Positions 8,707-18,166 of a DNA stretch of 64,000 nucleotides are shown here, one piece after another. Both the position numbers and the translations under genes were made by a program. The stretch is from NCBI GenBank assembly GCA_963678925.1, contig OY787533.1, positions 4,092,001-4,156,000 of the forward strand. Reading direction: 5' to 3'. This DNA comes from G963665925 sp963678925. GTDB lineage: Bacteria > Bacillota > Clostridia > Peptostreptococcales > Acidaminobacteraceae. How positions within the stretch are numbered: the stretch's first letter is position 1; each line of letters starts with the position of its first letter. The notes beneath the pieces were generated by a model. It made no database searches, was not told where the DNA came from, and saw only the letters and a list, made by a program, of their open reading frames with translations.

Positions 8707-10707
8707 ATGAAAATAATAAGTCGATTGAGAATACGGTCCATACTTACAATTGGGCTGATGTTCATGGTTGTACTCGTCGGTTATCTGAGTCTGGTATCCT
8801 ATGGTGGCATAACGCAGTTGGCCTCAAAGTCGATACCGGTAATTCGTGAAAACGAAGCACTTATGAAAACGGTGCTCGATATGCGACGGGCGGAAAAAGA
8901 TCTGCTTTTATACGATCTTAGGATTGCGGATTTCTTTGAAGTAAATTCAAGTCAGAACTTAGATCAGTTTAAAAGAGATTACGACAAGGCAATGGAAATG
9001 ATTACGAATCTGGAAGCCTTAAATCAGGGACTGAATATCCTGGATGCTGAACAGATTGATGAAGTCAGAACATTGTTGGAGCAGAATCACGCAGCTTTTC
9101 TGGAGTTGGTACAGCTTTATAAGGACAAGGGGTATCAGTCATTTGGAAAAGTAGGCGAACTCAGATTAATCGAAGAATCAATTGCAGGAACATTATCAGG
9201 TGCGGAAGAAAGTTTTGAAATCGAAAGCGCATTGCTGCTGCTGAAGGGATACGAGAAAGAGTATCTTATCAGCAATGACCCGGAGATTCTTAAATCGTTT
9301 TCTGAACAGCTTGATAAGACACGCATGACAATTGAGTATTTCGAAGCACAGGGCATAGAACTTGGCCAACTAACTGCCTTGGTGAATGATTATGCCAAGA
9401 CGCTACAGGAGGTTGCTGACCTCGATGGACTTATTGGCAGAACAGGCTCTGAGGGTAAGGTTGGAACCTATAACGCATCGTCGACCCATCTCATGGGTGT
9501 CCTAGAGCTGAATAATCGTGAAATTTCGGAAAGTGTCAGTGAGATTGCTGCCAGAAAGCTGGATGTGATTCGTTTTGCAAGCATATTGGTTGTCTGTTTA
9601 TCGGGTCTCATAGGCATAGCTGTCGCTATTCTCGTACTGAGACCAATTCGTACGACAAACACAGTCGTAGCGGCTCTGTCTGAAGGTGAAGGCGATCTGA
9701 CTGTTAAAATGAGTGAGGGCAAGAATGAAATGGGCACACTCAGAAAAAATATGAACCGTTTCATTGAGAACATACGACAAATTGTCGTTCTTGTTAAAGA
9801 GAATACATCGTTTGTCAATGATTCTGCCCAGGAGCTCAACCGAGCGGTCTCTGAAGCCAATAGAAATATCGAAACAATTTCTCAGGAAGTGCATAGCATA
9901 ACGACGGAGATTGAGTACAATTCAAGTGTTGTAGAGGAAATCTCCGCATCTGTCCAGGAAATGGCTCAAAGTGCATCGGACGTTGGCTCTGACGCTTCAG
10001 CACTCCTGGTCAATGCTAAAAATGTGACAGAGGCCATTCAAAGCGGGTCTTCCAATCTGGACGCCATGTCCCTTGTCGTCAATGAAGTCAAAGAGAACTC
10101 CAAAGAGGTTACAGAGGACATTGAAAAGCTTGAGTCCTACTCCTCTGAAATCGAGTCAATCATTGGTATTATTACAGGAATTTCTGAACAGACAAACCTG
10201 CTTGCACTCAATGCCAGCATAGAGGCTGCAAGAGCTGGCGAACATGGACGTGGATTCGCAGTCGTTGCGGATGAAGTTCGAAAGCTGGCTGAGGAGAGCG
10301 GTAAATCTACAGTACGTATTTCAAACCTGATAGATATGATTCATCAAATGGTTGGCAAGACGAAGGCAAGCATTGAACTTGAAGCTGAAAAAATAGACAG
10401 AAGCGTAGCCATGACTGGCGATGCCAATGAAGGTTTCAAGAAAATCATTACACAGGTAGAGGACATGGTAGGGCGTATTGCAAACATCACTGCCCTCACT
10501 AAACAGCAGTCCGATGTGAGCGGGCAAATTGCCAAGGCCATTGACGAGGTTGCAGGCGTGACATCAAATAATGCTTCATCTGCACGTGAAATCAGTGAAA
10601 ACGTTGAAAATCAGGTCGCAGTATTCGAAGAAATCGGGGCTTCTCTCAGTGAACTTCAGCGCATTGCTGAAAATCTTGAAGAAGAAACGAACCGCTTTAA
10701 AGTTTAG
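8707..10707 (+). CDS. Methyl-accepting chemotaxis protein with helical (HBM-like) sensor
   Basis: A 666-residue chemoreceptor. Between TM1 (about 12-32) and TM2 (about 280-305) the sensor is all-helical, with two repeats of the kind seen in HBM/TarH sensors (MRRAEKDLLLYD, then LLLKGYEKEYLISNDPE). HAMP and the methyl-accepting domain follow with the same invariant tip (ISEQTNLLALNASIEAARAGE) as the receptor at 1179. HBM sensors often bind organic acids such as TCA intermediates, but the ligand here is unknown. The ATG at 8707 has GAGGAGG six bases upstream; the in-frame TTG at 8701 is too close to it. It is monocistronic, followed by a terminator. Confidence 0.92.
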   Translation: MKIISRLRIRSILTIGLMFMVVLVGYLSLVSYGGITQLASKSIPVIRENEALMKTVLDMRRAEKDLLLYDLRIADFFEVNSSQNLDQFKRDYDKAMEMITNLEALNQGLNILDAEQIDEVRTLLEQNHAAFLELVQLYKDKGYQSFGKVGELRLIEESIAGTLSGAEESFEIESALLLLKGYEKEYLISNDPEILKSFSEQLDKTRMTIEYFEAQGIELGQLTALVNDYAKTLQEVADLDGLIGRTGSEGKVGTYNASSTHLMGVLELNNREISESVSEIAARKLDVIRFASILVVCLSGLIGIAVAILVLRPIRTTNTVVAALSEGEGDLTVKMSEGKNEMGTLRKNMNRFIENIRQIVVLVKENTSFVNDSAQELNRAVSEANRNIETISQEVHSITTEIEYNSSVVEEISASVQEMAQSASDVGSDASALLVNAKNVTEAIQSGSSNLDAMSLVVNEVKENSKEVTEDIEKLESYSSEIESIIGIITGISEQTNLLALNASIEAARAGEHGRGFAVVADEVRKLAEESGKSTVRISNLIDMIHQMVGKTKASIELEAEKIDRSVAMTGDANEGFKKIITQVEDMVGRIANITALTKQQSDVSGQIAKAIDEVAGVTSNNASSAREISENVENQVAVFEEIGASLSELQRIAENLEEETNRFKV

Positions 10708-10746
10708 CGGCTTTGTTAAAGATATTTTCATAGGTGTCTAATAAGC

Positions 10747-10782
10747 GCTCCAGTGGCAAATACGCATACTGGAGCTTTTTTT
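10747..10782 (+). terminator. Terminator after the second chemoreceptor
   Basis: An 8-bp stem GCTCCAGT/ACTGGAGC followed by seven Ts. Confidence 0.88.
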
Positions 10783-10858
10783 GTATATTCTCCACTTCGT
10801 TTTTGGTATAATTAGTATGATCTCAATGATAATTGGGAGAACGAATAGGAGGCGACTT

Positions 10859-11218
10859 ATGAAAGCGACATTTATTTTATCACTTGTCATGGCAATCCTG
10901 ATTGCCATATTTGCCCTGCTCAATGGAACAACAGTCCCTGTGAGCTTTGGCTTTGCTCAAATCGAAGCATCCCTTGCCCTGATCATACTGGTATCGGTGG
11001 CTATTGGTGCAATCATCATCTACCTGATTGATGTTATGGGGAAATTTAAGAGTGCACGTCGCATAAAAGACCTCGAAAAGAAAATCAGTCAGCTTGAAAA
11101 AGAGGTTTCTGAAAAAGCCGCTGTTATTTCAAAGCTGTCTCAGGCTGAAGCCATTTCAAATGCGGCAAAGGCAGACAAGCATCAGAATACGCAAGAAAAA
11201 ACGGAAGAAAAAGCTTAG
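10859..11218 (+). CDS. LapA-domain (DUF1049-like) membrane protein
   Basis: A 119-residue protein with two N-terminal transmembrane helices (about 3-22 and 37-62) and a cytoplasmic coiled coil (RRIKDLEKKISQLEKEVSEK), ending in a charged, low-complexity tail. The double helix with FALLNGTTVPVSF matches the LapA / DUF1049 family; in Gram-positives its role is not defined. The ATG follows AGGAGG by six bases. A TATAAT lies at 10807-10812 upstream with a poor -35. recJ begins 23 bases downstream, so the two probably share a message. Confidence 0.8.
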   Translation: MKATFILSLVMAILIAIFALLNGTTVPVSFGFAQIEASLALIILVSVAIGAIIIYLIDVMGKFKSARRIKDLEKKISQLEKEVSEKAAVISKLSQAEAISNAAKADKHQNTQEKTEEKA

Positions 11219-11241
11219 TATACGCAGTAAAGGTGATTTGA

Positions 11242-13605
11242 TTGAATATATTTGAAAATATCTGGAGCAGCAGATATCACGCACAATCGTCTGGAGTGCT
11301 TACCCAAGAGTTGGGCGTAAGTCCGCTTATTGAAGAGATACTTTCCTCTAGGGGCATTTCAGATCTTAACACTGCAAGAAAATTTTTGTATGCAACAGTC
11401 AGGGATCTATACGATCCCTTTTTACTTGAGGGCATGCAGGAGACTGTAGACAGAATCAAACAGGCAATGGAGCGCTATGAACAGATTGTCATTTACGGCG
11501 ACTATGATGTTGACGGAATCACATCAATTTCTGTTTTGTTAAAGTACTTTAAGCATGTGGGATATCCTGTGCAGTACTACATACCCAATCGTCTTGAAGA
11601 AGGCTACGGCCTTAATGAAGACGCTGTTATCAGCATCGCAGAAGAAGGAACCGATGTCCTGCTGACCGTTGACTGTGGAATAACCTCAGTTCATGAGGCG
11701 CAAGTGGCAAAAGAGGCGGGACTTGATCTGATTATTACAGACCATCATGAGTGCCAGTCGGACCTGCCGGTCTGTTTTGCAATTATCAACCCCAAGCAGG
11801 AAACCTGTGGCTATCCCTTTGATATGCTCGCTGGTGTGGGCATTGCCTTTAAGCTTGTCCAGGGTCTAATGGGGGATGATTTTTACGGGTTTATTGATGA
11901 AATCATTGATATTGCTGCACTGGGAACGGTTGCTGATGTTGCGCCCATAGCAGATGAGAACAGAATCATTACAAAATTTGGGCTTGAGAAGCTGAACGAG
12001 ACAAACAATATGGGGCTTAAAGCCCTCATAGAAGTGGCGGGGGTTGAAGGCAAAACGCTGAATACGGGACATATTGGCTTTACGCTTGCACCGCGAATAA
12101 ACGCAGCGGGGCGCATAGGCACACCGCAGCTGGGTGTTGAGCTGCTTACGACAGATGATCCCATGGCGGCGTCACGCATTGCCTCTGAACTCAATGATTT
12201 GAATGAAAAAAGACAAAATATTGAAAAGAGCATTCTTGAAGAAGCCCAGCTCTATATTGAAAAGAATATCGACCCGAACAAAACACGTGTCATTGTGGTC
12301 AAAGGCTATAACTGGCATACGGGCATTATCGGAATAGTTGCTTCAAGAATTGCAGAGAAGTACTATAGACCGACAATCATTCTGAATATTGAAGACGGTG
12401 TTGCCAAGGGTTCTGCACGCAGTGTGGGACATTTCAGCATTTTTGACGCCATGTCGAGCTGTAAGGATCTCTTCATGAAATTTGGAGGTCACGAGCAGGC
12501 GGCGGGTGTTTCCATGCCGCAAGAGAATGTCGATGCATTTACAGAACGCGTCAATGCGTACGCCCAGGCCGTTTTGACAGAACGTGATCTGATTCCTGTT
12601 CTCAAAGTGGATGGGCATATACACGGTCGCGATATCAGCTATAAGCTGCTGGATGATTTGGAGCTCCTTGAGCCGTTTGGCCTGTCAAATCCCAAACCGC
12701 AGTTTGTGATTGAAGACCTTCAGGTTGATAAGGTGGCTATGATTGGAAAAGAAAAAAATCACCTCAAAATGATAGTTCATGATCAAAACCGGGTATTTGA
12801 TAGTCTGTGCTTTGGGTGTGAAGATAAATACGGCTATGTTTCGTCAAAAGACACGGTGAGTATGGTTGCGGCCCTCGACAGAAACAGCTTTAGAGGTGTG
12901 GAAACCATCCAGCTCATGATTAAGGATATGCGTAAATACGACACGCATACACCAGCCTATGAAGCACTGCGACTGGAGTATGACGCAGCAGTTGCGAGGT
13001 ATCTGGTTCATGTAGCGAAAAACGGCATCGCGTCTGTGCCGGAGCTTGACCTTTTTGACGGAGTTCATGCGGGTGAGACCACACTTGTTGTTATAGAATC
13101 CGTTTCCGACCTGTATGATTTTGTGCTTAAATATCATGACAATGCACAGTTCAAATACAAGATTCACTTCAATTGGGTATCTGAACCGACTGCATTTGAT
13201 ATTCTTATTCATCCGACCAACCTTGAAGAGGACAGATCGCATTATGGGAAGCTTTGCAGTCATGTTTCGAAAACAAAGCATGAAGACATGAACCGTGTGA
13301 AAAATGCAGTCATTCCAGAACGTGACACCCTCGTGATACTTTACAAATCTGTAATGAAATCCGGAGCACTCGTCTTTGACATAGGAGAATTTTCGAAACA
13401 GAACAAGCTGAGCAGTGGTGCAGTCATTTGTGCGGGTCTTGTTTTGAATGATCTGAAGCTTGTAGAATTCCGGCACGCGGGGAATCAGGTGCACTGTAAA
13501 CTGTTGCCTAAGCCAGCTGAAAAAATCGATATTTTCGAGACAGCGCTCTTTAAAAAGCTTCAGTCATATAAGACCATACCCTTTTCAGACCTTCACAGTT
13601 TGTAA
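11242..13605 (+). CDS. recJ: Single-strand DNA exonuclease RecJ
   Basis: A 787-residue 5'-3' single-strand exonuclease of recombination and mismatch or base excision repair. The DHH catalytic motifs are complete: YGDYDVDGITS, DCGIT, ITDHHECQ and the DVAPIADENR region. DHHA1 follows with GGHEQAAG near residue 417, then the OB domain. The length fits Bacillus-type RecJ, which has an extra C-terminal domain. The start is TTG at 11242, chosen because AAAGGTGA lies five bases upstream and no ATG is available near the conserved N-terminus. Confidence 0.95.
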   Translation: MNIFENIWSSRYHAQSSGVLTQELGVSPLIEEILSSRGISDLNTARKFLYATVRDLYDPFLLEGMQETVDRIKQAMERYEQIVIYGDYDVDGITSISVLLKYFKHVGYPVQYYIPNRLEEGYGLNEDAVISIAEEGTDVLLTVDCGITSVHEAQVAKEAGLDLIITDHHECQSDLPVCFAIINPKQETCGYPFDMLAGVGIAFKLVQGLMGDDFYGFIDEIIDIAALGTVADVAPIADENRIITKFGLEKLNETNNMGLKALIEVAGVEGKTLNTGHIGFTLAPRINAAGRIGTPQLGVELLTTDDPMAASRIASELNDLNEKRQNIEKSILEEAQLYIEKNIDPNKTRVIVVKGYNWHTGIIGIVASRIAEKYYRPTIILNIEDGVAKGSARSVGHFSIFDAMSSCKDLFMKFGGHEQAAGVSMPQENVDAFTERVNAYAQAVLTERDLIPVLKVDGHIHGRDISYKLLDDLELLEPFGLSNPKPQFVIEDLQVDKVAMIGKEKNHLKMIVHDQNRVFDSLCFGCEDKYGYVSSKDTVSMVAALDRNSFRGVETIQLMIKDMRKYDTHTPAYEALRLEYDAAVARYLVHVAKNGIASVPELDLFDGVHAGETTLVVIESVSDLYDFVLKYHDNAQFKYKIHFNWVSEPTAFDILIHPTNLEEDRSHYGKLCSHVSKTKHEDMNRVKNAVIPERDTLVILYKSVMKSGALVFDIGEFSKQNKLSSGAVICAGLVLNDLKLVEFRHAGNQVHCKLLPKPAEKIDIFETALFKKLQSYKTIPFSDLHSL

Positions 13606-13707
13606 GAGTTGCGTCTTGGTTCTTTTATATGTAAAGAAAATCTGGTAAAATAATTAAGTTGAAGACTTGGTCTTCAATGAAATAATCGTGAACGGGGAGG
13701 TTTACAA

Positions 13708-14226
13708 ATGGATCTTAAGTCCAAAATTCGTGTTGTAGAGAATTTTCCGATTGAAGGCATCAGCTTTAAAGATGTGACAACACTGCTTCAAGATGGTGAA
13801 GCATACGCATATGCAGTTGAAAAAATGGTGGAGTCCATTAAAGATGTCGAGTTTGATGTCATAGTTGGGCCAGAAGCAAGAGGATTTCTAGTAGGTGCAC
13901 CTATTTCAGTAGCAATGAAAAAGGCATTTGTTCCTGTAAGAAAGCCTGGAAAACTGCCTTATGAGACAGTTCAGTACGCTTATGAGCTTGAGTACGGTTC
14001 AGATACCCTTGAAATTCATGCTGATGCAATTCCGGCAGGTTCAAAGGTTCTGATCGCGGATGACCTGCTTGCAACAGGGGGTACTGTTGGTGCGGTTAAG
14101 GCGCTTATTGAGCAAATGGGTGGCGAAGTAGTCGGTGCAGTATTTCTGATGGAACTGGATTTCCTGAATGGAAGAAATGAAATGGGCGAGACACCGGTTT
14201 ACAGCCTAATTCACTACGATTCATAA
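13708..14226 (+). CDS. apt: Adenine phosphoribosyltransferase
   Basis: A 172-residue enzyme that salvages adenine to AMP with PRPP. The PRPP-binding loop IADDLLATGGTVGA is complete, and the family blocks FPIEGISFKDVT, GPEARGFLVGAP and PVRKPGKLPYET are visible. Full family length. A GGGGAGG site precedes the ATG. In many Firmicutes recJ, apt and rel are consecutive, as here. A terminator follows and rel has its own promoter. Confidence 0.97.
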   Translation: MDLKSKIRVVENFPIEGISFKDVTTLLQDGEAYAYAVEKMVESIKDVEFDVIVGPEARGFLVGAPISVAMKKAFVPVRKPGKLPYETVQYAYELEYGSDTLEIHADAIPAGSKVLIADDLLATGGTVGAVKALIEQMGGEVVGAVFLMELDFLNGRNEMGETPVYSLIHYDS

Positions 14227-14238
14227 AATCTGTCAATT

Positions 14239-14263
14239 AAATCCGCCGTTATGGCGGATTTTA
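14239..14263 (+). terminator. Terminator after apt
   Basis: A 9-bp stem (AAATCCGCC/GGCGGATTT) with a short loop and TTTT. Confidence 0.9.
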
Positions 14264-14316
14264 CTGTTAAGGAAAGATTCGGAAAATTGTGAAAACGATT
14301 CTATTTAGAACTTCCA

Positions 14317-14345
14317 TTGAGCGTTATTTCAATTTGGTATATAAT
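14317..14345 (+). promoter_or_regulatory. Sigma-A promoter of rel
   Basis: TTGAGC (14317-14322), a 17-base spacer, then TATAAT (14340-14345). It lies about 100 bases before the rel start. Confidence 0.8.
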
Positions 14346-14447
14346 AAGAATAATTCAGAAAAACAGGTAAGGTGGGAACAATGTCATACCTGTTCATTCC
14401 GACATGGATGATGCTGAAAGTTTGACATTAATGAAACAGGTGATGAT

Positions 14448-16646
14448 ATGAATCTTGAATCATATATGCTCCGATTAGAGCAACATTTATCAAATATAGA
14501 CCTGGCACCTATTGTCAAGGCATATCATTATGCTGAGAACGCACATAGGGGTCAATTTAGAAAGTCTGGAGAACCCTACTTCATTCATCCGCTTGAGGTT
14601 TCCCTCATTCTGGCTGAACTGGAAATGGATTCAACTACAATCATTTCCGGGCTGCTGCACGATGTCGTTGAAGATACGGAATATACGCTTGAAGACATTG
14701 AGCGGGAGTTTGGACCTGAAGTTTCATTGCTTGTAGATGGTGTTACCAAGCTTGGTAAGATCCATTATGAGTCAAAGCAAGAAGCACAGGTTGAAAACTT
14801 GAGAAAGATGTTCCTGGCCATGGCCCAGGATATTCGCGTTATTCTCATTAAGCTGGCTGACCGTCTCCATAACATGCGGACGCTCAAGTATATGGCTGAT
14901 CACAAGAAGCGTGAGAAGGCTGAGGAATCGTTGGAGATCTACGCGCCGATTGCCCACCGTCTTGGTATGTCAAAAATCAAGTGGGAGCTTGAAGACTTGG
15001 CGCTTCTGTATCTTGATCCCCAAGGCTATTACGACCTCGTCAGCAAAGTGGACAAGAAGCGTGCAGAGCGTGAAGCAATTATTAATAATGTCATCAGTGA
15101 GCTTGAACATGCGCTTGACGAAGTGAATATCGAACGTGAAATATATGGTCGACCTAAGAACTTCTACAGCATATATAAGAAAATGAAGCATCAGCAGAAA
15201 GAGTTTGATGAAATTTATGACCTAACGGCAATTCGTGTCTTGGTCGAAAGCGTCAAAGACTGCTATGGTGCGCTGGGTGTGGTCCATACCAAGTGGAAGC
15301 CAATTCCTGGACGTTTCAAAGATTATATAGCAATGCCCAAGCAGAACATGTATCAGTCGCTGCATACGACGGTCATAGGTGACGGTGGAGAGCCTTTTGA
15401 GATTCAAATCAGAACGCTTGAAATGCACCGTGTCGCTGAGTACGGTATTGCTGCGCACTGGAAATATAAAGAGGGTAAGACATCCTTCCAGGCTGCTGCG
15501 GCAGGTCAGATGGATGAAAAACTGACTTGGCTCAGACAGATGATGGAATGGCAAAGGGATCTTGAGACGCCTGAAGAGTTTATTCAGTCTCTGAAAATCG
15601 ATCTCTTCAATAATCAGGTTTATGTGTTCACACCTAAGGGCCAGGTATTTGAACTGCCTGTGGGCTCTACGCCTGTGGACTTTGCATATAAGATTCACTC
15701 CGAAGTTGGAAACAGATGTATTGGTGCGAAGGTCAACAATAGAATCGTACCGCTGAATTTCCAGCTTAAGACCGGACAAATTGTTGAAGTATTGACTTCA
15801 AAATCATCAAGCGGGCCATCACGTGACTGGCTTAAGTTTGTGAAGTCCACCCAAGCCAAGAACAAAATAAAGCACTGGTTCAAGAAAGAGCGCCGTGAAG
15901 AGAATATTGCCAACGGCCGTGAAATGCTTGAGAAGGAAATTAGACGAAATGGCTTTGCCTGGAAAGACCTCATGCGTGTGGAATGGGTAGACCCACTTCT
16001 CAAGCGACTTTCCATGAAGGACCTCGATGATCTATACGCGGCACTGGGCTACGGTGGTATCCTGCTGAGCCAGGTTATACCAAGACTTAGAGAACAGTAT
16101 CGCAACGACCAGAAGAAAGCTCAGGAACCTGAGAAGGATATAACTGAAATTGTTTCAAAACCAAAAGAGCATGAAGAAAAGGAACGCAGGAAAAAAAGCT
16201 CCGAGGGTGTTATTGTCAAGGGCATTGACAATGTGCCGATTCGATTTGCAAAATGCTGCAACCCTGTGCCGGGTGATGAAATAATTGGATACGTAACAAG
16301 GGGGCGTGGTGTAACCATTCACCGTGCTGACTGCCCTAACTTTGAGAAAACAGACGATTCACGCAATCGTTTCATTGAAGTTGAGTGGGATCAGGAGAAA
16401 CCGACTACCTATGCCACTGAAATACAGATTATCGCGCCAGACCGTAAAGGACTCCTTTCTGAAGTGACACTACTCATTTCGGATACGTCCCTGCTTGTAA
16501 CGGGTGTGAATGCGAAGCTGACTAAAAATGAAATTGCTGTCATCAACCTGACTGTGGAAGTCACAAGTTCTGATGAACTGAACAGACTGATCAAAAAAAT
16601 CCAAACCATGTCAGGTGTCATCGATGTGAAGCGTATAACGTCATAA
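14448..16646 (+). CDS. rel: Bifunctional (p)ppGpp synthetase/hydrolase Rel
   Basis: A 732-residue stringent-response enzyme. The HD hydrolase is N-terminal (GLLHDVVEDT near residue 68). The synthetase follows with YDLTAIRV and NMYQSLHTTV, then TGS, helical, zinc-finger (KCCNPVPGDEIIGY) and ACT domains. The synthetase loop reads RFKD near residue 289; RXKD is typical of bifunctional Gram-positive Rel, whereas synthetase-only RelA has EXDD. All active-site motifs are intact, so both making and degrading (p)ppGpp are expected. Confidence 0.96.
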   Translation: MNLESYMLRLEQHLSNIDLAPIVKAYHYAENAHRGQFRKSGEPYFIHPLEVSLILAELEMDSTTIISGLLHDVVEDTEYTLEDIEREFGPEVSLLVDGVTKLGKIHYESKQEAQVENLRKMFLAMAQDIRVILIKLADRLHNMRTLKYMADHKKREKAEESLEIYAPIAHRLGMSKIKWELEDLALLYLDPQGYYDLVSKVDKKRAEREAIINNVISELEHALDEVNIEREIYGRPKNFYSIYKKMKHQQKEFDEIYDLTAIRVLVESVKDCYGALGVVHTKWKPIPGRFKDYIAMPKQNMYQSLHTTVIGDGGEPFEIQIRTLEMHRVAEYGIAAHWKYKEGKTSFQAAAAGQMDEKLTWLRQMMEWQRDLETPEEFIQSLKIDLFNNQVYVFTPKGQVFELPVGSTPVDFAYKIHSEVGNRCIGAKVNNRIVPLNFQLKTGQIVEVLTSKSSSGPSRDWLKFVKSTQAKNKIKHWFKKERREENIANGREMLEKEIRRNGFAWKDLMRVEWVDPLLKRLSMKDLDDLYAALGYGGILLSQVIPRLREQYRNDQKKAQEPEKDITEIVSKPKEHEEKERRKKSSEGVIVKGIDNVPIRFAKCCNPVPGDEIIGYVTRGRGVTIHRADCPNFEKTDDSRNRFIEVEWDQEKPTTYATEIQIIAPDRKGLLSEVTLLISDTSLLVTGVNAKLTKNEIAVINLTVEVTSSDELNRLIKKIQTMSGVIDVKRITS

Positions 16647-16657
16647 AGAAAATTCCA

Positions 16658-16685
16658 GACCTTTTACTCTTCTGAGTAAAAGGTC
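16658..16685 (+). repeat. Perfect hairpin between rel and dtd
   Basis: A 12-bp perfect stem (GACCTTTTACTC) with a TTCT loop and no T run after it. Possibly a processing or weak termination site; dtd starts 90 bases later. Confidence 0.7.
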
Positions 16686-16775
16686 ATAGTTTGTAGATAA
16701 AGCTGACAGGATTGATAAGACGTGGGAAGTTCGCCTGCGGGTGAATGTCCATGGGTCAGCCGAGGAGGTAGGGAA

Positions 16776-17225
16776 ATGAGAGCAGTAGTACAGCGCGTAA
16801 CACGTTCAAGTGTTACAGTTGATGAAGAAGTTGTGGGCGCTATTGACAAGGGACTCATGGTCCTTCTGGGTGTTGAGCACGCAGATGACGGTGACGATGT
16901 AAAATGGCTTGTTGATAAAATTATCAATTTGCGTATTTTTGAAGATGAAGAAGGCAAAATGAACAAGTCTCTGCTTGATGTAGAGGGAGATTTGCTTGCA
17001 GTATCTCAGTTTACATTGATGGGTGACTGCAGAAAAGGCAGAAGACCAAGCTTTTCAAATGCAGCAAGACCGGATTCGGCAAATAATCTGTATGAAGATT
17101 TTGTGAAGCTGGCGGGTGAAAAGGGTGTCAATGTGCAAACGGGTCAGTTTCAAGCGCATATGATGGTGGACATTTTAAATGATGGTCCTGTGACACTGCT
17201 TATAGACAGTAAACGTCTTTTCTAA
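16776..17225 (+). CDS. dtd: D-aminoacyl-tRNA deacylase
   Basis: A 149-residue proofreading enzyme that removes D-amino acids and misplaced glycine from tRNA. The family start MRAVVQRVTRSSVTVD, the SQFTLMGDCRKGRRP block and the late QTGQFQAHMMVDILNDGPVT block (cis Gly-Pro normally in the last) are present. ATG 16776 follows GAGGAGG; the frame is open further upstream but the family start is clear. Often linked to rel in Firmicutes, as here. Confidence 0.96.
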   Translation: MRAVVQRVTRSSVTVDEEVVGAIDKGLMVLLGVEHADDGDDVKWLVDKIINLRIFEDEEGKMNKSLLDVEGDLLAVSQFTLMGDCRKGRRPSFSNAARPDSANNLYEDFVKLAGEKGVNVQTGQFQAHMMVDILNDGPVTLLIDSKRLF

Positions 17226-17324
17226 CAAAGTATTAAACTGAAAAATATTCATATCGAAAAAATTTTCATACTGAAACGGAAACTGGACCTAATCGAAATA
17301 GAAATTAATGCTGGAGGAATTCAA

Positions 17325-17948
17325 ATGATTTTACTGAGACTGCCGCTGGGCATATATGCGGCGAACTGCTACATTGTTGGATGTCCCGAGACAAAAAAAG
17401 CCTGCGTTATTGACCCGGGCGGTGAGCACGACAAAATTGTAGAAGCCCTTAAAGAATACGATCTTACTTGTGAGTCGATTGTTCTAACACATGGTCATAT
17501 GGACCATATCGGTGGTTTGGCAGGACTTGCTGAAAAGACAGGTGCGCAGATTCTCATTCATGAAGAGGATGCCGATATGCTTAAAGACCCGCGCATCAAC
17601 CTTTCTGGGAGCATGGGCGGTGACGCCATTTCCATAACGGCCAACCGTTTGCTTAAGGATAATGATCGAATTGACTTTGGAAATCTGAGACTGAAGGTAA
17701 TCCATACACCAGGTCATACACCAGGCAGTATTTGCCTGAAAATCAACGAGCATCTTTTTGCGGGCGATACCCTGTTCCAGCGTTCTGTTGGAAGAACGGA
17801 CCTTGCTGGCGGCAACCAGAATGCACTTGTACAGTCCATCAAGAAAAAACTCTACAAGCTACCGGAAGACACGGTTGTATATCCGGGACACGGTCCAGAT
17901 ACGACAATCGGATTCGAGAAAAAAGGCAATATGGTCATTCGTGCCTAG
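17325..17948 (+). CDS. MBL-fold metallo-hydrolase (glyoxalase II-like, YcbL type)
   Basis: A 207-residue metallo-beta-lactamase-fold hydrolase. The binuclear metal motif HGHMDHIGG, the second ligand in TPGHTPGS, Asp in FAGDTLF and the last His in YPGHGPDT are all present. The short form without the glyoxalase II C-terminal domain matches YcbL-like proteins that often sit next to rel and dtd. The physiological thioester substrate is unknown. GGAGGAA precedes the ATG. Confidence 0.9.
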   Translation: MILLRLPLGIYAANCYIVGCPETKKACVIDPGGEHDKIVEALKEYDLTCESIVLTHGHMDHIGGLAGLAEKTGAQILIHEEDADMLKDPRINLSGSMGGDAISITANRLLKDNDRIDFGNLRLKVIHTPGHTPGSICLKINEHLFAGDTLFQRSVGRTDLAGGNQNALVQSIKKKLYKLPEDTVVYPGHGPDTTIGFEKKGNMVIRA

Positions 17949-17995
17949 CTTCTATGGTTCGTGTACAGATACCATGCAAATAATATGATGAATAG

Positions 17996-18040
17996 AGCGC
18001 TCTTGCAGTTCAGACTTTCTGGACATGCAAGGGCGCTTTT
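17996..18040 (+). terminator. Terminator after the metallo-hydrolase
   Basis: A stem starting AGCGCTCTTGCA and closing with TGCAAGGGCGCT, with a smaller inner stem, then TTTT. Confidence 0.85.
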
Positions 18041-18166
18041 GTCGTATAGGACATGTGGCAGGGTGAAATTATTTATAAATACATAGAAAGCAAGAAATTA
18101 CAAGGTGGAAATTTGGGGTATATAGTATATAGCGTGAACCTCGGGATATAGAAAGGGTGTGTTGTT

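Noticed and set aside
12844..13494. 216-codon frame on the - strand within recJ
   Set aside because: Antisense shadow of a clear recJ; no ribosome site and no recognisable protein.
15222..15779. 185-codon frame on the - strand within rel
   Set aside because: Antisense shadow of a conserved gene.
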